Shown here: positions 1 through 6,719 of the stretch, one piece after another
How positions within the stretch are numbered: position 1 is the first letter of the stretch
How the letters are laid out: the number at the start of each line of letters is the position of its first letter
From: CAZXEJ01 sp964639895
Lineage (GTDB): Bacteria; Desulfobacterota_D; UBA1144; Nemesobacterales; JADFKM01
Length of the DNA stretch: 19,555 bases
NCBI GenBank assembly: GCA_964639895.1
Contig: CAZXEJ010000043.1
Coordinates: 1-19,555 of the forward strand
Reading direction: 5' to 3'
Notes under the pieces: model-generated
The model's input: only the letters and a program-made list of their open reading frames with translations
What the model was told of the DNA's origin: nothing
The model's database searches: none
Made by a program: the position numbers and the translations under genes

Positions 1-237
1 GTCTGGGCGGAGCGGCACCAAATGAACATAGGGGAACGAAAAAGGTCACGGCGGGACGCTGTCGCCGGACGAAGCCGGACGACCTCAGGACGCCGATGGG
101 GCAACGAAGCGCGAAGGCGCGTCGACGCCCAGCAGCCTACGGCGGCAGAAGGTGTCGGTGCGACTCAAGGAGGGGCGGCCCCAACCGCCGCAGGCACTCG
201 GGGTTGCCGGCAGGGGGTCGGCATCCTCTGTAAGAAG
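1..237. other. Left-edge stretch without a recognisable gene
   Basis: This stretch lies downstream of the minus-strand gene that ends at 238. An open frame crosses it on the plus strand, but it continues antisense through that gene and is an arginine-rich, low-complexity shadow. A 5-bp hairpin (GGCGG 174-178 with CCGCC 185-189) has no T-tract, so I do not call it a terminator. I see no other feature here. Confidence 0.5.
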
Positions 238-1692
238 TCACTGCAACACCTCTGCGTCGGCCACCGTTATAACCACCACCTCCGGCGAGGTGTTGAGGAA
301 CCCTATTCTCACGTTTCGGAACGTACGCTCGACCTTGGGGGGAAGCACGTCCGGTATCACGACCTTCGTCGAAGCAAGCGGCCTGTTGGTGTCGCGCGAA
401 TAGATGTCCACATTGAGCTCGACCTTCCTGTAGGCAATCGTACTCAGGTTCTCGAGCGTTATCTCCTTTATGTACCCGATGGCGTAGGGCGGGGTGTTGG
501 CTATGGAGAAGCTCTTGACCACTATGTCCTGATCCGGTATCGGCTCTTCTTCGGTCTCGTAACGCTTTATCTCCACATACTCGACCCCGGCCTCCCCGCC
601 GCGGCCAGCAACCCGCAAGGAGGAGCGAGGAGCAGGGGCGGGGGTATCGACGGCCCGTGGCGGGCCGGCCTCGACCGGCGGCGGCTCGGAGGCGGGCAAC
701 TCGGCCGCTTGGTCACCGGACAGGGTGGTCTCCGATGGTGCCGCGGGCGCGTGAGCGGACTCCGGCGGGTGATGAAGCCGCGGCCGGGGGGACGAGGCGG
801 GAGACGGCGTCGCGGCGCTTGCCGGAGGCTCGGTGCGGTAGCGCTTTGCAAGGAGCCTCATCCGCCTGCGCTCAGTCTTCGATGCGGCCTCACCTCCGAT
901 CTCCCCGCCTTCCACCCCGGAGACCGGAACACGCTCGACCACCTCCCTTACCACCCGCTTCTTCACGGGGGCCCTCTTGGCGTCGAGCACGGTCACGATC
1001 TCGCGTTGGGCGTCCGGGTGGCGGAAGCCTACGTTAACGTTGCGGAACGTCTTGGTCGAGTGCTTGGGCAGCACGCCGTGCAGCACGGCCCTTGTGTAGC
1101 TCCTCCTGATGTTGCTGCCCAGGTATTCCACCTGGATCTCGACGTCCTTCAGGTCCACACCGCTTCGGTTCTCGAGCGTCACCTCGCTCAGTATTCCCTC
1201 GGTGCCGTAGCGTCCACCGGCCCACTTCCATCCCTTTACCAGCACCATGCTGGCCGGCGTCGTTACGGAACCGGGGCCGGCCTCCACGTTGTCGGCGCCC
1301 ACGACACGTAGAGAGGAACGCTCGAGCGCGGCGTGCATTATACCGAACGAGACGTTGCGGAACGTCTTGGTCTCGCCCGGCATGAGGACGTCGCCTATGG
1401 TGGCCCTCAACGACCCCAGCGGCACTCCGTCCGCGCTGAAGAGCTCGGCCTCGATACGGATGTTCTTGTAGGCGAGCCCCCCCTTATTCTCCAGGGTGAT
1501 CTGCCTCAGGATGGCCGGAAGGCCCCGGCCGCCCGCCCCCCACTCGTAGGACACTATGTGGATGGCGCGTCGGGGACGCTCCTCCTTGCGCTTGATAGCC
1601 TTGGCCCCGGCCGCCTCCACAAGGAGCGGTGAGAGGAGCAAGGCGAGTGCCGCGAAGAAGAGGGCTACGGTATGGAGAGCGGCGCGAATCAT
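238..1692 (-). CDS. Exported protein with three copies of a ~90-residue repeated domain, function unknown
   Basis: The protein has 484 residues from the ATG at 1692. The frame stays open to 1830, but this ATG is followed directly by a signal peptide (MIRAALHT, then a hydrophobic run ending LLVEAAGA), and GGAGG lies 14 bases upstream. Three copies of one domain lie at about residues 44-136, 150-239 and 390-483. Each has an I/V-T-L-E-N motif followed 44-46 residues later by T-F-R-N-V, with a Y/L-K/R-[DNK]-V/I strand motif between them. The pattern resembles all-beta, immunoglobulin-like envelope domains such as FxLYD or DUF3426 types, but I cannot assign a family. Copies 2 and 3 are separated by ~150 residues: a basic stretch and then a Pro/Ala/Ser-rich, probably disordered, linker. 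It stands alone, divergent from the small ORF at 2065. A role in the periplasm or cell surface is inferred from the signal peptide only. Confidence 0.8.
   Translation of the reverse strand: MIRAALHTVALFFAALALLLSPLLVEAAGAKAIKRKEERPRRAIHIVSYEWGAGGRGLPAILRQITLENKGGLAYKNIRIEAELFSADGVPLGSLRATIGDVLMPGETKTFRNVSFGIMHAALERSSLRVVGADNVEAGPGSVTTPASMVLVKGWKWAGGRYGTEGILSEVTLENRSGVDLKDVEIQVEYLGSNIRRSYTRAVLHGVLPKHSTKTFRNVNVGFRHPDAQREIVTVLDAKRAPVKKRVVREVVERVPVSGVEGGEIGGEAASKTERRRMRLLAKRYRTEPPASAATPSPASSPRPRLHHPPESAHAPAAPSETTLSGDQAAELPASEPPPVEAGPPRAVDTPAPAPRSSLRVAGRGGEAGVEYVEIKRYETEEEPIPDQDIVVKSFSIANTPPYAIGYIKEITLENLSTIAYRKVELNVDIYSRDTNRPLASTKVVIPDVLPPKVERTFRNVRIGFLNTSPEVVVITVADAEVLQ
244..525 (-). repeat. Protein-level repeat copy 3 of the exported repeat protein
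   Basis: This codes for the third domain copy, about residues 390-483 of the 484-residue protein. ITLEN and TFRNV fall 46 residues apart. This copy ends the protein and follows the proline-rich linker. It matches copies 1 and 2 at the two motif blocks; the segments between are diverged, so the duplication looks old. Confidence 0.7.
976..1245 (-). repeat. Protein-level repeat copy 2 of the exported repeat protein
   Basis: This codes for the middle domain copy, about residues 150-239. VTLEN and TFRNV are 44 residues apart, and G-V-L-P-K before the second motif matches V-L-M-P-G and V-L-P-P-K in the other copies. Confidence 0.7.
1285..1563 (-). repeat. Protein-level repeat copy 1 of the exported repeat protein
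   Basis: This codes for the first domain copy, about residues 44-136, directly after the signal peptide and a short basic stretch. ITLEN and TFRNV are 45 residues apart. Confidence 0.7.
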
Positions 1693-1836
1693 AACGTCGG
1701 TAAAATCCTCCGCAACGAGGGGAAAGCGCCGGGTGACGGCTCGACGGCCGAACCAAGGTGCTCTCACGGCGGTTCCGACCCCCCTCGGCTCACTGTGTAG
1801 TTGGGCCGAAAGCACCTCTGGCCGCGACAACCTACT

Positions 1837-1865
1837 ATTTTAACACCTCTTGAGAAAAGGTCGAA
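1837..1865 (-). promoter_or_regulatory. Possible sigma70-type promoter for the repeat-protein gene
   Basis: Read on the minus strand, TAAAAT (1842-1837) matches the -10 consensus at five of six positions. TTCGAC (1865-1860) sits 17 bases upstream as a weak -35 box. It lies in a locally AT-rich patch of the divergent intergenic region. It would give a leader of about 138 bases before the ATG at 1692. The weak -35 keeps this tentative. Confidence 0.35.
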
Positions 1866-1932
1866 TCACCCCCCTCCCATGGAGGGCAGCCCGCCCGCAC
1901 CCAATGAGGCGGCCGCACTCCAGGGGGGAATG

Positions 1933-1962
1933 TTGCGGCGAAGGGAGCAGGGGTGGTAGAAT
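1933..1962 (+). promoter_or_regulatory. Possible promoter for the structured leader and small ORF
   Basis: TTGCGG (1933-1938) and TAGAAT (1957-1962) are separated by 18 bases, close to sigma70 spacing. TAGAAT matches the -10 consensus at five of six positions. Transcription would start near 1969, at the beginning of the folded leader. This is sequence matching only. Confidence 0.35.
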
Positions 1963-1966
1963 GAAG

Positions 1967-2050
1967 GGGGTGAGGCGTACTCTGCCCGAGGGGGCGGGTG
2001 CCGCTCGACGGCCGGAGGGAGGCGCCGCAGCCTCGCAGAGTGCTCACCCC
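1967..2050 (+). promoter_or_regulatory. Strongly folded ~84-nt leader in front of the small membrane ORF
   Basis: The ends pair perfectly: GGGGTGAG (1967-1974) with CTCACCCC (2043-2050). After a small internal loop, ACTCTGC (1979-1985) pairs with GCAGAGT (2035-2041). After a two-C bulge, GAGG (1988-1991) pairs with CCTC (2031-2034). The enclosed part can form two more short hairpins (GCGG 1994-1997 with CCGC 2001-2004; CGGC 2009-2012 with GCCG 2024-2027), giving a three-way junction. The element ends one base before the GGAGGGAG ribosome site of the ORF at 2065. I do not recognise a known riboswitch or tRNA; there is no T-loop motif. It could be a cis-regulatory leader, an independent small RNA, or simply a stable GC-rich fold. 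Confidence 0.45.
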
Positions 2051-2064
2051 GGAGGGAGAAAACC

Positions 2065-2223
2065 GTGTTCGGACGCTACAGGAAGCGGCTCGATACCCAA
2101 TCGCGTAACGTCTTCGGCGTAGGAGCCAAGGGGGTGCTCTCGGCCTACTCCCTGTTTACGGCACTCTCCATAGTGCTGCCCCTAGCCGCGCTCCTGATCC
2201 TCCTCATTGTACGGCTGTTCTGA
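2065..2223 (+). CDS. Small predicted single-pass membrane protein (52 aa)
   Basis: The frame starts with GTG at 2065 and ends with TGA at 2221-2223. GGAGGGAG sits 6-7 bases before the GTG, one of the better ribosome sites in the window. The first ~25 residues are strongly basic (GRYRKR near the start). Residues 29-52 form one hydrophobic membrane span ending LLILLIVRLF. The positive-inside rule suggests the N-terminus stays in the cytoplasm. I do not recognise a family. It is preceded by the folded leader at 1967-2050 and followed by ~300 non-coding bases before mutL, so it may be a monocistronic small gene. A chance ORF cannot be ruled out, but the ribosome site, span and charge bias make a real gene more likely than not. 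Confidence 0.55.
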   Translation: MFGRYRKRLDTQSRNVFGVGAKGVLSAYSLFTALSIVLPLAALLILLIVRLF

Positions 2224-2526
2224 GCCCACTTGGCCGCGCCTTACGGCCCCATACGTCTCGAGCCATCACACGACCGTCCATGCGCCCACTCCTGCGTGCA
2301 AGCGGCAAACACGCATGTAGCTTACAGTGATGAACTGTTTCGCCTCGTACACCTCCCACACACCGGAATCCCAAGCCGTCACCAACAACGGGAACACATA
2401 CCACCACCTTCATCCAATACGGTGTACCTAAACCTTCTTCTCTCCCCACGCAGGCGGTCCCTCCCCCGTACACCGCGCCGCGAGGGTGCGTTTGATAGGG
2501 TCGCCCCGTGCATGGTAGGTTAAGGT
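2224..2526. other. Intergenic stretch before mutL, nothing convincing
   Basis: This ~300-base stretch is somewhat lower in GC than its surroundings, with no credible ORF. It contains two short hairpins (GCGTG with CACGC around 2297-2315, and ACAGT-GATGA-ACTGT around 2325-2340). A weak promoter-like pair just before mutL (TTGATA 2492, TAGGTT 2516) would leave almost no leader. Some signal driving mutL is expected here, but I cannot point to one. Confidence 0.4.
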
Positions 2527-4365
2527 ATGGGCAGAATCAGGGTCCTTCCCGACGAGGTGGTCTCCAAGATAGCGGCGGGCGAGATAGTGGAGAGGCCGGC
2601 CTCGGTCGTAAAGGAGTTAGTCGAGAACTCGCTTGACGCCGCAAGCACCTCGGTCGTGGTCGAGGTGGTCTCGGGGGGGAAGAGGCTCATACGAGTGGCC
2701 GACGACGGCGAGGGGATGAGCCGCGACGAGGCCCTGCTCAGCCTCGAGCGCCACGCGACGAGCAAGCTGCGTACGGCCGCCGATCTAGAATCGATCGCCA
2801 CGTTCGGCTTCAGGGGGGAGGCGCTGCCCAGCATCGCATCCGTATCGAGGTTCCACCTTACGACCAAGAGAAGGGGGGAGCTGGTGGGAACCAAGATAAC
2901 GGTGCTGGGCGGCAGGCTGAAGGGCGTTGCCGAGACGGGCTGCGCCGAGGGGACGGTCGTCGAGGTGAGGGACCTCTTCTACAACGTACCCGCGCGCAGG
3001 GGCTCGCTCAGGAGCACGGCAACGGAGCTCCACCACGTCGTAGACACCGTGCGCCGCGAGGCGCTCCTTCGCGAGGGCGTGGGGTTCGAGCTCCGCTCGG
3101 AGGGAAGGACGCTCCTCAGGCTGACCCCGCACATGGGGCTCGCCGACAGGGTCGAGGCCGTCTGGGAGGGCGAGGAGCTGTTCGAGGTCGAGGGCGGCGA
3201 CGGCGAGATACGTGTGGCGGGCCGTCTCTCGGGGCCGCTCTCGAGCAGGCGGAGCTCGGCCGGCCTCTACCTCTACGTAAACGGCAGGGCCGTACGGGAC
3301 CGCCTGCTCGCCCGCACCGTCCTGTCCGCCTACGGACGCATGCTGGAACCGGGCCGCTTCCCGCAGGGGGTGCTCCACGTGACCCTTCCCGCGCACGAGG
3401 TGGACGTGAACGTACACCCCACGAAGAACGAGGTGAGGTTCCGCAACCCCCACCGGGTGGGCGAGGCCGTAAGGAGGGCCGTGGAGGAGATGCTGAGGAG
3501 CGCCCCCTGGATGAAGGGGTTGGGCGGCGGCCCGCGCCCGGCCGGCGCGCCGAAAGGCGCGGCCCCGCTCGAGGCACCCCGACCCCGCGCGACGCCGGTC
3601 GGCCCCGCCGAGCGTGCGGCCGCGGCACCCGAGCCGCCCGCGGCGGGGGTCACGTGGCCCCTCCCGGAGAAGCCGCTCCGGGCCGAGGATGAGGCGGAGC
3701 TCCGGGAGGCGCCCTCCCCCGGGTTGGCGCCGGGTGCCGCACGAGCCCCTTCCGGCGGGGAGGAGGAGGCGACCGCAGGCGGCGGATTCGGGGCGCTCCG
3801 CGTGGTGGGCCAGGTGGGCGGGCTCTACATAGTGTGCGAATCGCCCAGCGGCATGATAGTTATAGACCAACATGCGGCCCACGAGCGCATCAACTACGAG
3901 CGCATAAAGCGCGCCTTCTCGGCGGGCGCCCCTCAATCGCAGGAGCTCCTGGTCCCGCTAATACTCGAACTGCCGGAGCACGAGGCGCGCTCGCTGCTCG
4001 ATTGCGCCGCGGAGCTGGCCGAACTAGGCATCACGATCGAGCAGTTCGGCGTCGGAGCCATCCGCGTCAGGAGCCTCCCGCCCTTCCTTGCGGGGGCCGA
4101 CGTCGAGCGCATGCTCCGGGACGTGGCCCGCGACCTCGGCCGCGAGGGGGCCGCCGCCCCCGCCCACGAGGTGCTAGAAGAGGCCGTAGCCTCGCGCGCG
4201 TGCCGCAGCTCCGTCATGGCCCGCGACCCGCTGGGCCGTGAGGAGATGGAGGCCCTGTTGCGGGAGCTTGACCGGTGCCGCTTCCCCCACAGCTGCCCCC
4301 ACGGCCGCCCCGTGGCCCGGGAGATCACATACAACGAACTGGAGAAGCTGTTCAAGAGAAGATGA
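2527..4365 (+). CDS. mutL: DNA mismatch repair protein MutL (endonuclease type)
   Basis: MutL couples mismatch recognition by MutS to strand incision and removal. The 612-residue product starts MGRIRVLPDEVVSKIAAGEI, a textbook MutL N-terminus, which fixes the start despite a weak ribosome site (TTAAGG). The GHKL ATPase motifs are ELVENSLDA, DDGEGM and GFRGEALPSIAS in the first ~110 residues. A Pro/Ala-rich linker covers about residues 335-420. The C-terminal domain carries DQHA-AH-E-RINY-E starting at Asp447, the metal-binding nuclease motif DQHA(X)2E(X)4E, plus ACRSS and CPHGRP near the end. This is therefore the nicking type of MutL, found in bacteria that lack MutH. Its stop overlaps the start of gmhA (ATGA), so the two are translationally coupled. 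Confidence 0.98.
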   Translation: MGRIRVLPDEVVSKIAAGEIVERPASVVKELVENSLDAASTSVVVEVVSGGKRLIRVADDGEGMSRDEALLSLERHATSKLRTAADLESIATFGFRGEALPSIASVSRFHLTTKRRGELVGTKITVLGGRLKGVAETGCAEGTVVEVRDLFYNVPARRGSLRSTATELHHVVDTVRREALLREGVGFELRSEGRTLLRLTPHMGLADRVEAVWEGEELFEVEGGDGEIRVAGRLSGPLSSRRSSAGLYLYVNGRAVRDRLLARTVLSAYGRMLEPGRFPQGVLHVTLPAHEVDVNVHPTKNEVRFRNPHRVGEAVRRAVEEMLRSAPWMKGLGGGPRPAGAPKGAAPLEAPRPRATPVGPAERAAAAPEPPAAGVTWPLPEKPLRAEDEAELREAPSPGLAPGAARAPSGGEEEATAGGGFGALRVVGQVGGLYIVCESPSGMIVIDQHAAHERINYERIKRAFSAGAPQSQELLVPLILELPEHEARSLLDCAAELAELGITIEQFGVGAIRVRSLPPFLAGADVERMLRDVARDLGREGAAAPAHEVLEEAVASRACRSSVMARDPLGREEMEALLRELDRCRFPHSCPHGRPVAREITYNELEKLFKRR

Positions 4366-4964
4366 AACTCCGTGAGACAGTGATAGCTCAGTTGCGCGAG
4401 AGCGCCGACATAAAGCTCCAGATGGCCAAGGAGCACGGCGACGACATAATCGAGGCCGCCGAGCTGGTGCTCAAGACGCTCAAGGCGGGTGGGAAGGTGC
4501 TCATCTTCGGCAACGGCGGAAGCGCAGCCGATTCGCAGCACATAGCGGCCGAGCTGGTAAACCGCCTCAAGAAGACGAGACGGGCGCTCCCGGCCGTGGC
4601 CCTTACCACCGACACCTCCATCCTCACCTCCGTGGGCAACGACATAAGCTTCTCCGAGGTCTTCGCCCGGCAGATAGAGGCCCTGGGACAGCCGAAGGAC
4701 CTGGCCTGGGCCCTCTCGACCAGCGGCCGGTCGCGCAACGTGCTGAAGGCGCTCGAGGCCGCACGCGCCCGCTCGATGTCTACCCTGGGGTTCACGTCGG
4801 CCTCGGGGGGTAAGATGCGCGGCCTCGTCGACTGCCTCGTCACCGTGCCCTCGACCTCCACGCCGCGCGTACAGGAAGGCCACATCACGGCGGCGCACAT
4901 AATTTGCGACATCGTCGAGCAGGCCTTCGCCGAGGACGACAAAAAAAAGAAGAAGAAACGATGA
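4362..4964 (+). CDS. gmhA: Phosphoheptose isomerase (sedoheptulose 7-phosphate isomerase)
   Basis: GmhA converts sedoheptulose 7-phosphate to D-glycero-D-manno-heptose 7-phosphate, the first step towards the ADP-heptose used in the lipopolysaccharide inner core. The 200-residue product is one SIS domain. FGNGGSAADSQHIAAEL (residues 49-65) is the family signature, ALSTSGRSRNVL (117-128) is the phosphate-binding loop, and QEGHITAAHIICDIVE (171-186) supplies C-terminal active-site residues. The ATG at 4362 overlaps the mutL stop. The last residues are DDKKKKKKR, encoded across a run of eight A (4941-4948) that forms an A AAA AAG slippery heptamer. The TGA at 4962-4964 overlaps the next start, again as ATGA. 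No other heptose genes are nearby. Confidence 0.95.
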   Translation: MKLRETVIAQLRESADIKLQMAKEHGDDIIEAAELVLKTLKAGGKVLIFGNGGSAADSQHIAAELVNRLKKTRRALPAVALTTDTSILTSVGNDISFSEVFARQIEALGQPKDLAWALSTSGRSRNVLKALEAARARSMSTLGFTSASGGKMRGLVDCLVTVPSTSTPRVQEGHITAAHIICDIVEQAFAEDDKKKKKKR

Positions 4965-5650
4965 GCGCACCCCTCTACCCTGTCGCTTTGAGGCTGGCCG
5001 GAAGGTGCTGCCTGGTGGTGGGAGGAGGGCGCGTGGCGGAGAGGAAGGTGGAAGGGCTGCTCGAGGCCGGAGCCAGGGTGCGGGTCGTAAGTCCCCGCCT
5101 CAGCCGGCGGCTCGAGGTCCTGACCGAGGAGGGCCGGATCGAGTGCGCGCGCCGCCCGTTCGAAGACGGCGACGTCATGGGGGCGTTCCTCGTCTTCGCC
5201 GCAACGGACGACGCGGCGCTCAATTCCCGCATCGTGCGCCTTGCAAGGCGCGGAGGCTCACTTGCCCACTCGGCCACGGCCCCCTCGGAGGGCGACTTCA
5301 TAAATCCCGCCGTCGGCCGGAGCGGCCCCGTCACCGTGGCCGTAACGACGGGGGCGGCAAGCCCGGCCCTTGCGGCCGAGATCGCAGGCCGCCTCCTAAG
5401 AGAAGTCAGCGAGGAGGACGCCCTTGCGGCACGCCTCACCGAGGCCGTTCGCTCCGAGCTCAAGAGACGCGGGGCCACCGAGGAGGAGAGGAGGCGCGCT
5501 GCGCTGGAAGCGTCTTCGCTTGCCACGAGGGCGTTGCTCAGGGAGGGTCGCCTGGACGAGATCGCAACGGCCCTGGCGCGCGTGTGCTCGCTCGATGAGG
5601 CCGAGGCGGCCCAACTCCTCAGGCGTGCCGCTGCCCCCGCTAAGGCTTGA
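4961..5650 (+). CDS. sirC: Precorrin-2 dehydrogenase / sirohydrochlorin ferrochelatase (Met8/SirC/CysG N-terminal family)
   Basis: This family oxidises precorrin-2 to sirohydrochlorin with NAD+, and some members also insert iron to make sirohaem. The 229-residue product opens YPVALRLAGRCCLVVGGGRV, with the Rossmann loop GGGRVAERK at about residues 22-30. The family blocks ATDDAALNSRI, FINPAV and VTVAVTTGAASPALA follow. The C-terminal ~75 residues are the helical dimerisation region. No uroporphyrinogen methyltransferase (CysG C-terminal) domain is fused, so that activity must come from elsewhere. The ATG at 4961 overlaps the gmhA stop. The frame is also open upstream across the A8 run, so a -1 frameshift in gmhA would lead into this frame. 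I cannot tell from sequence whether the chelatase activity is present. Confidence 0.92.
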   Translation: MSAPLYPVALRLAGRCCLVVGGGRVAERKVEGLLEAGARVRVVSPRLSRRLEVLTEEGRIECARRPFEDGDVMGAFLVFAATDDAALNSRIVRLARRGGSLAHSATAPSEGDFINPAVGRSGPVTVAVTTGAASPALAAEIAGRLLREVSEEDALAARLTEAVRSELKRRGATEEERRRAALEASSLATRALLREGRLDEIATALARVCSLDEAEAAQLLRRAAAPAKA

Positions 5651-5685
5651 CCGGACGAGCGGGTGGAGCCATAATCTTATGGGTC

Positions 5686-5871
5686 ATGAGGGTCAGGTGT
5701 CCACGGTGCGGCAGGGAGAGCGAGTGGGAGGGCAACCGCTGGCGCCCGTTCTGCTCCGAGAGGTGCAAGCTGCTCGACCTTGGAGCCTGGGCCTCCGGGG
5801 AGTACAGGATAGAGGGCGAGAGCGTCTCGAGCGAGCGCGACGAGACCCCCTCGACCGACCGCTCCGATTGA
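5686..5871 (+). CDS. yacG: YacG-like zinc-finger protein (DUF329, DNA gyrase inhibitor family)
   Basis: The product has 61 residues from the ATG at 5686. An in-frame TTG at 5647 overlaps the sirC stop, but starting there would add an N-terminal extension atypical of the family. CPRC (residues 4-7) and CSERC (residues 23-27) form the Cys4 zinc site, followed by LLDLGAWASGEYRIEGE, the usual YacG tail. In E. coli YacG binds GyrB and inhibits gyrase; extending that here is inference. GGGTGGAG at 5661-5668 is too far upstream to be a good ribosome site. The gene follows sirC by 35 bases and probably shares its transcript. Confidence 0.9.
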   Translation: MRVRCPRCGRESEWEGNRWRPFCSERCKLLDLGAWASGEYRIEGESVSSERDETPSTDRSD

Positions 5872-6020
5872 GCCCTCCCTACCCGGGACGGCTCGGTGAG
5901 GCCTGAGGCGGACATCGCCGATACGCTCACGCAAGGATGGGGGCGCGCCCCCCGGTAGTCGGAGAAATCTCGATACTCGCCGGGCGGCCCTCTCCACAAG
6001 GCCTCAGGAAGGTGCATCCA

Positions 6021-6590
6021 ATGGGAGTAGTTGAGACCAACAGGTTCCATCGGGGACTCAAGATCATAGTGAACGACGAAATATGGGAGGTGCTCGACTA
6101 CGAGCACTCGAAGATGGCCCGCAGGAGTGCCGTCGTAAGGACGCGACTTCGCAACGTGCTCACCGGCGCGGTCCAGGAGATGACGTTCCCGGCCGGAGAG
6201 AGCTTCCGCACGCCCGAGATAGAGGTCAGGACGACACAGTTCCTCTACGCGGACGACGTAGCCTACTACTTCATGGACACGGAGACCTACGAGCAGTACC
6301 CGCTCGGGCCCGACGTCGTAGGGGAAGCGAGGAAGTTCCTCAAGGAACAGCAGGAAGTGAAGGTACAGTTCTACGAGGGCAAGCCCATTGGGGTGGAGCT
6401 GCCCATCGTGGTCGAACTCGAGGTGACAGAGACCGAGCCCGGGGTGAAGGGCGACACCGTATCGAGCACTACCAAACCGGCCACGCTGGAGACGGGGGCC
6501 GTGGTGGCGGTGCCGCTGTTTGTGGACGTGGGCACGGTGATAAGGGTGGACACGAGGACGGGCAAGTACCTGGAGCGGGTAAAGAAGTAG
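6021..6590 (+). CDS. efp: Translation elongation factor P with an Arg-tipped loop
   Basis: EF-P enters the ribosomal E site and rescues ribosomes stalled at proline runs. The 189-residue product has the usual three beta-barrel domains, with YFMDTETYEQYPL mid-protein and the family block VKGDTVSSTTKPATLETGA near the C-terminus. The ATG at 6021 follows AGGAAGG by about 7 bases, better than upstream in-frame starts. The loop that carries the modified residue reads HSKMARRSAVV (residues 29-39) instead of the common HVKPGKGGAFV. Arg34 falls where E. coli has beta-lysylated Lys34 and where Pseudomonas/Shewanella-type EF-P (SKSGRNAAVV) has the rhamnosylated Arg. No modification enzyme (EarP, EpmA/B, YmfI) is in the window. 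Confidence 0.96.
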   Translation: MGVVETNRFHRGLKIIVNDEIWEVLDYEHSKMARRSAVVRTRLRNVLTGAVQEMTFPAGESFRTPEIEVRTTQFLYADDVAYYFMDTETYEQYPLGPDVVGEARKFLKEQQEVKVQFYEGKPIGVELPIVVELEVTETEPGVKGDTVSSTTKPATLETGAVVAVPLFVDVGTVIRVDTRTGKYLERVKK

Positions 6591-6640
6591 CGCGGACGCA
6601 CGGCCCAAGACTGAACGTAAACCCACTCGTCCCAGGACCC

Positions 6641-6668
6641 CCGCCGCGCGAGGAAACCCCTGCGGCGG
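6641..6668 (+). terminator. Stable hairpin between efp and eda, possible terminator or attenuator
   Basis: CCGCCGC (6641-6647) pairs perfectly with GCGGCGG (6662-6668), and AGG/CCT can extend the stem inside the loop. No T-tract follows, so intrinsic termination is doubtful. It may mark the end of the mutL-efp transcript or be an mRNA-stabilising stem. Confidence 0.3.
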
Positions 6669-6719
6669 CCGGAGTGTGCCGAACAAGGCACCGCTCCCCC
6701 CTCGCAGCCGGGCCGCAGG

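Noticed and set aside
22..1311. 429-codon plus-strand ORF over the repeat-protein gene
   Set aside because: It is antisense to a protein with a signal peptide and internal repeats, and its own translation is Arg/Gly/His-rich with no motif or ribosome site.
1967..2050. tRNA or tRNA-Sec reading of the folded leader
   Set aside because: The 8-bp closing stem is suggestive, but there is no GGTTCGA-type T-arm, no anticodon arm of proper geometry and no CCA context.
2492..2521. Promoter making mutL nearly leaderless
   Set aside because: TAGGTT is a poor -10 box and the predicted start would fall at the ATG itself.
2785..3936. 383-codon minus-strand ORF inside mutL
   Set aside because: Shadow of a certain mutL reading frame in GC-rich DNA; no family motif.
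5939..5952. Perfect 14-base palindrome GGGGGCGCGCCCCC before efp as an operator
   Set aside because: It has no loop-forming space for a good hairpin and no promoter nearby; such GC palindromes arise easily in this base composition.
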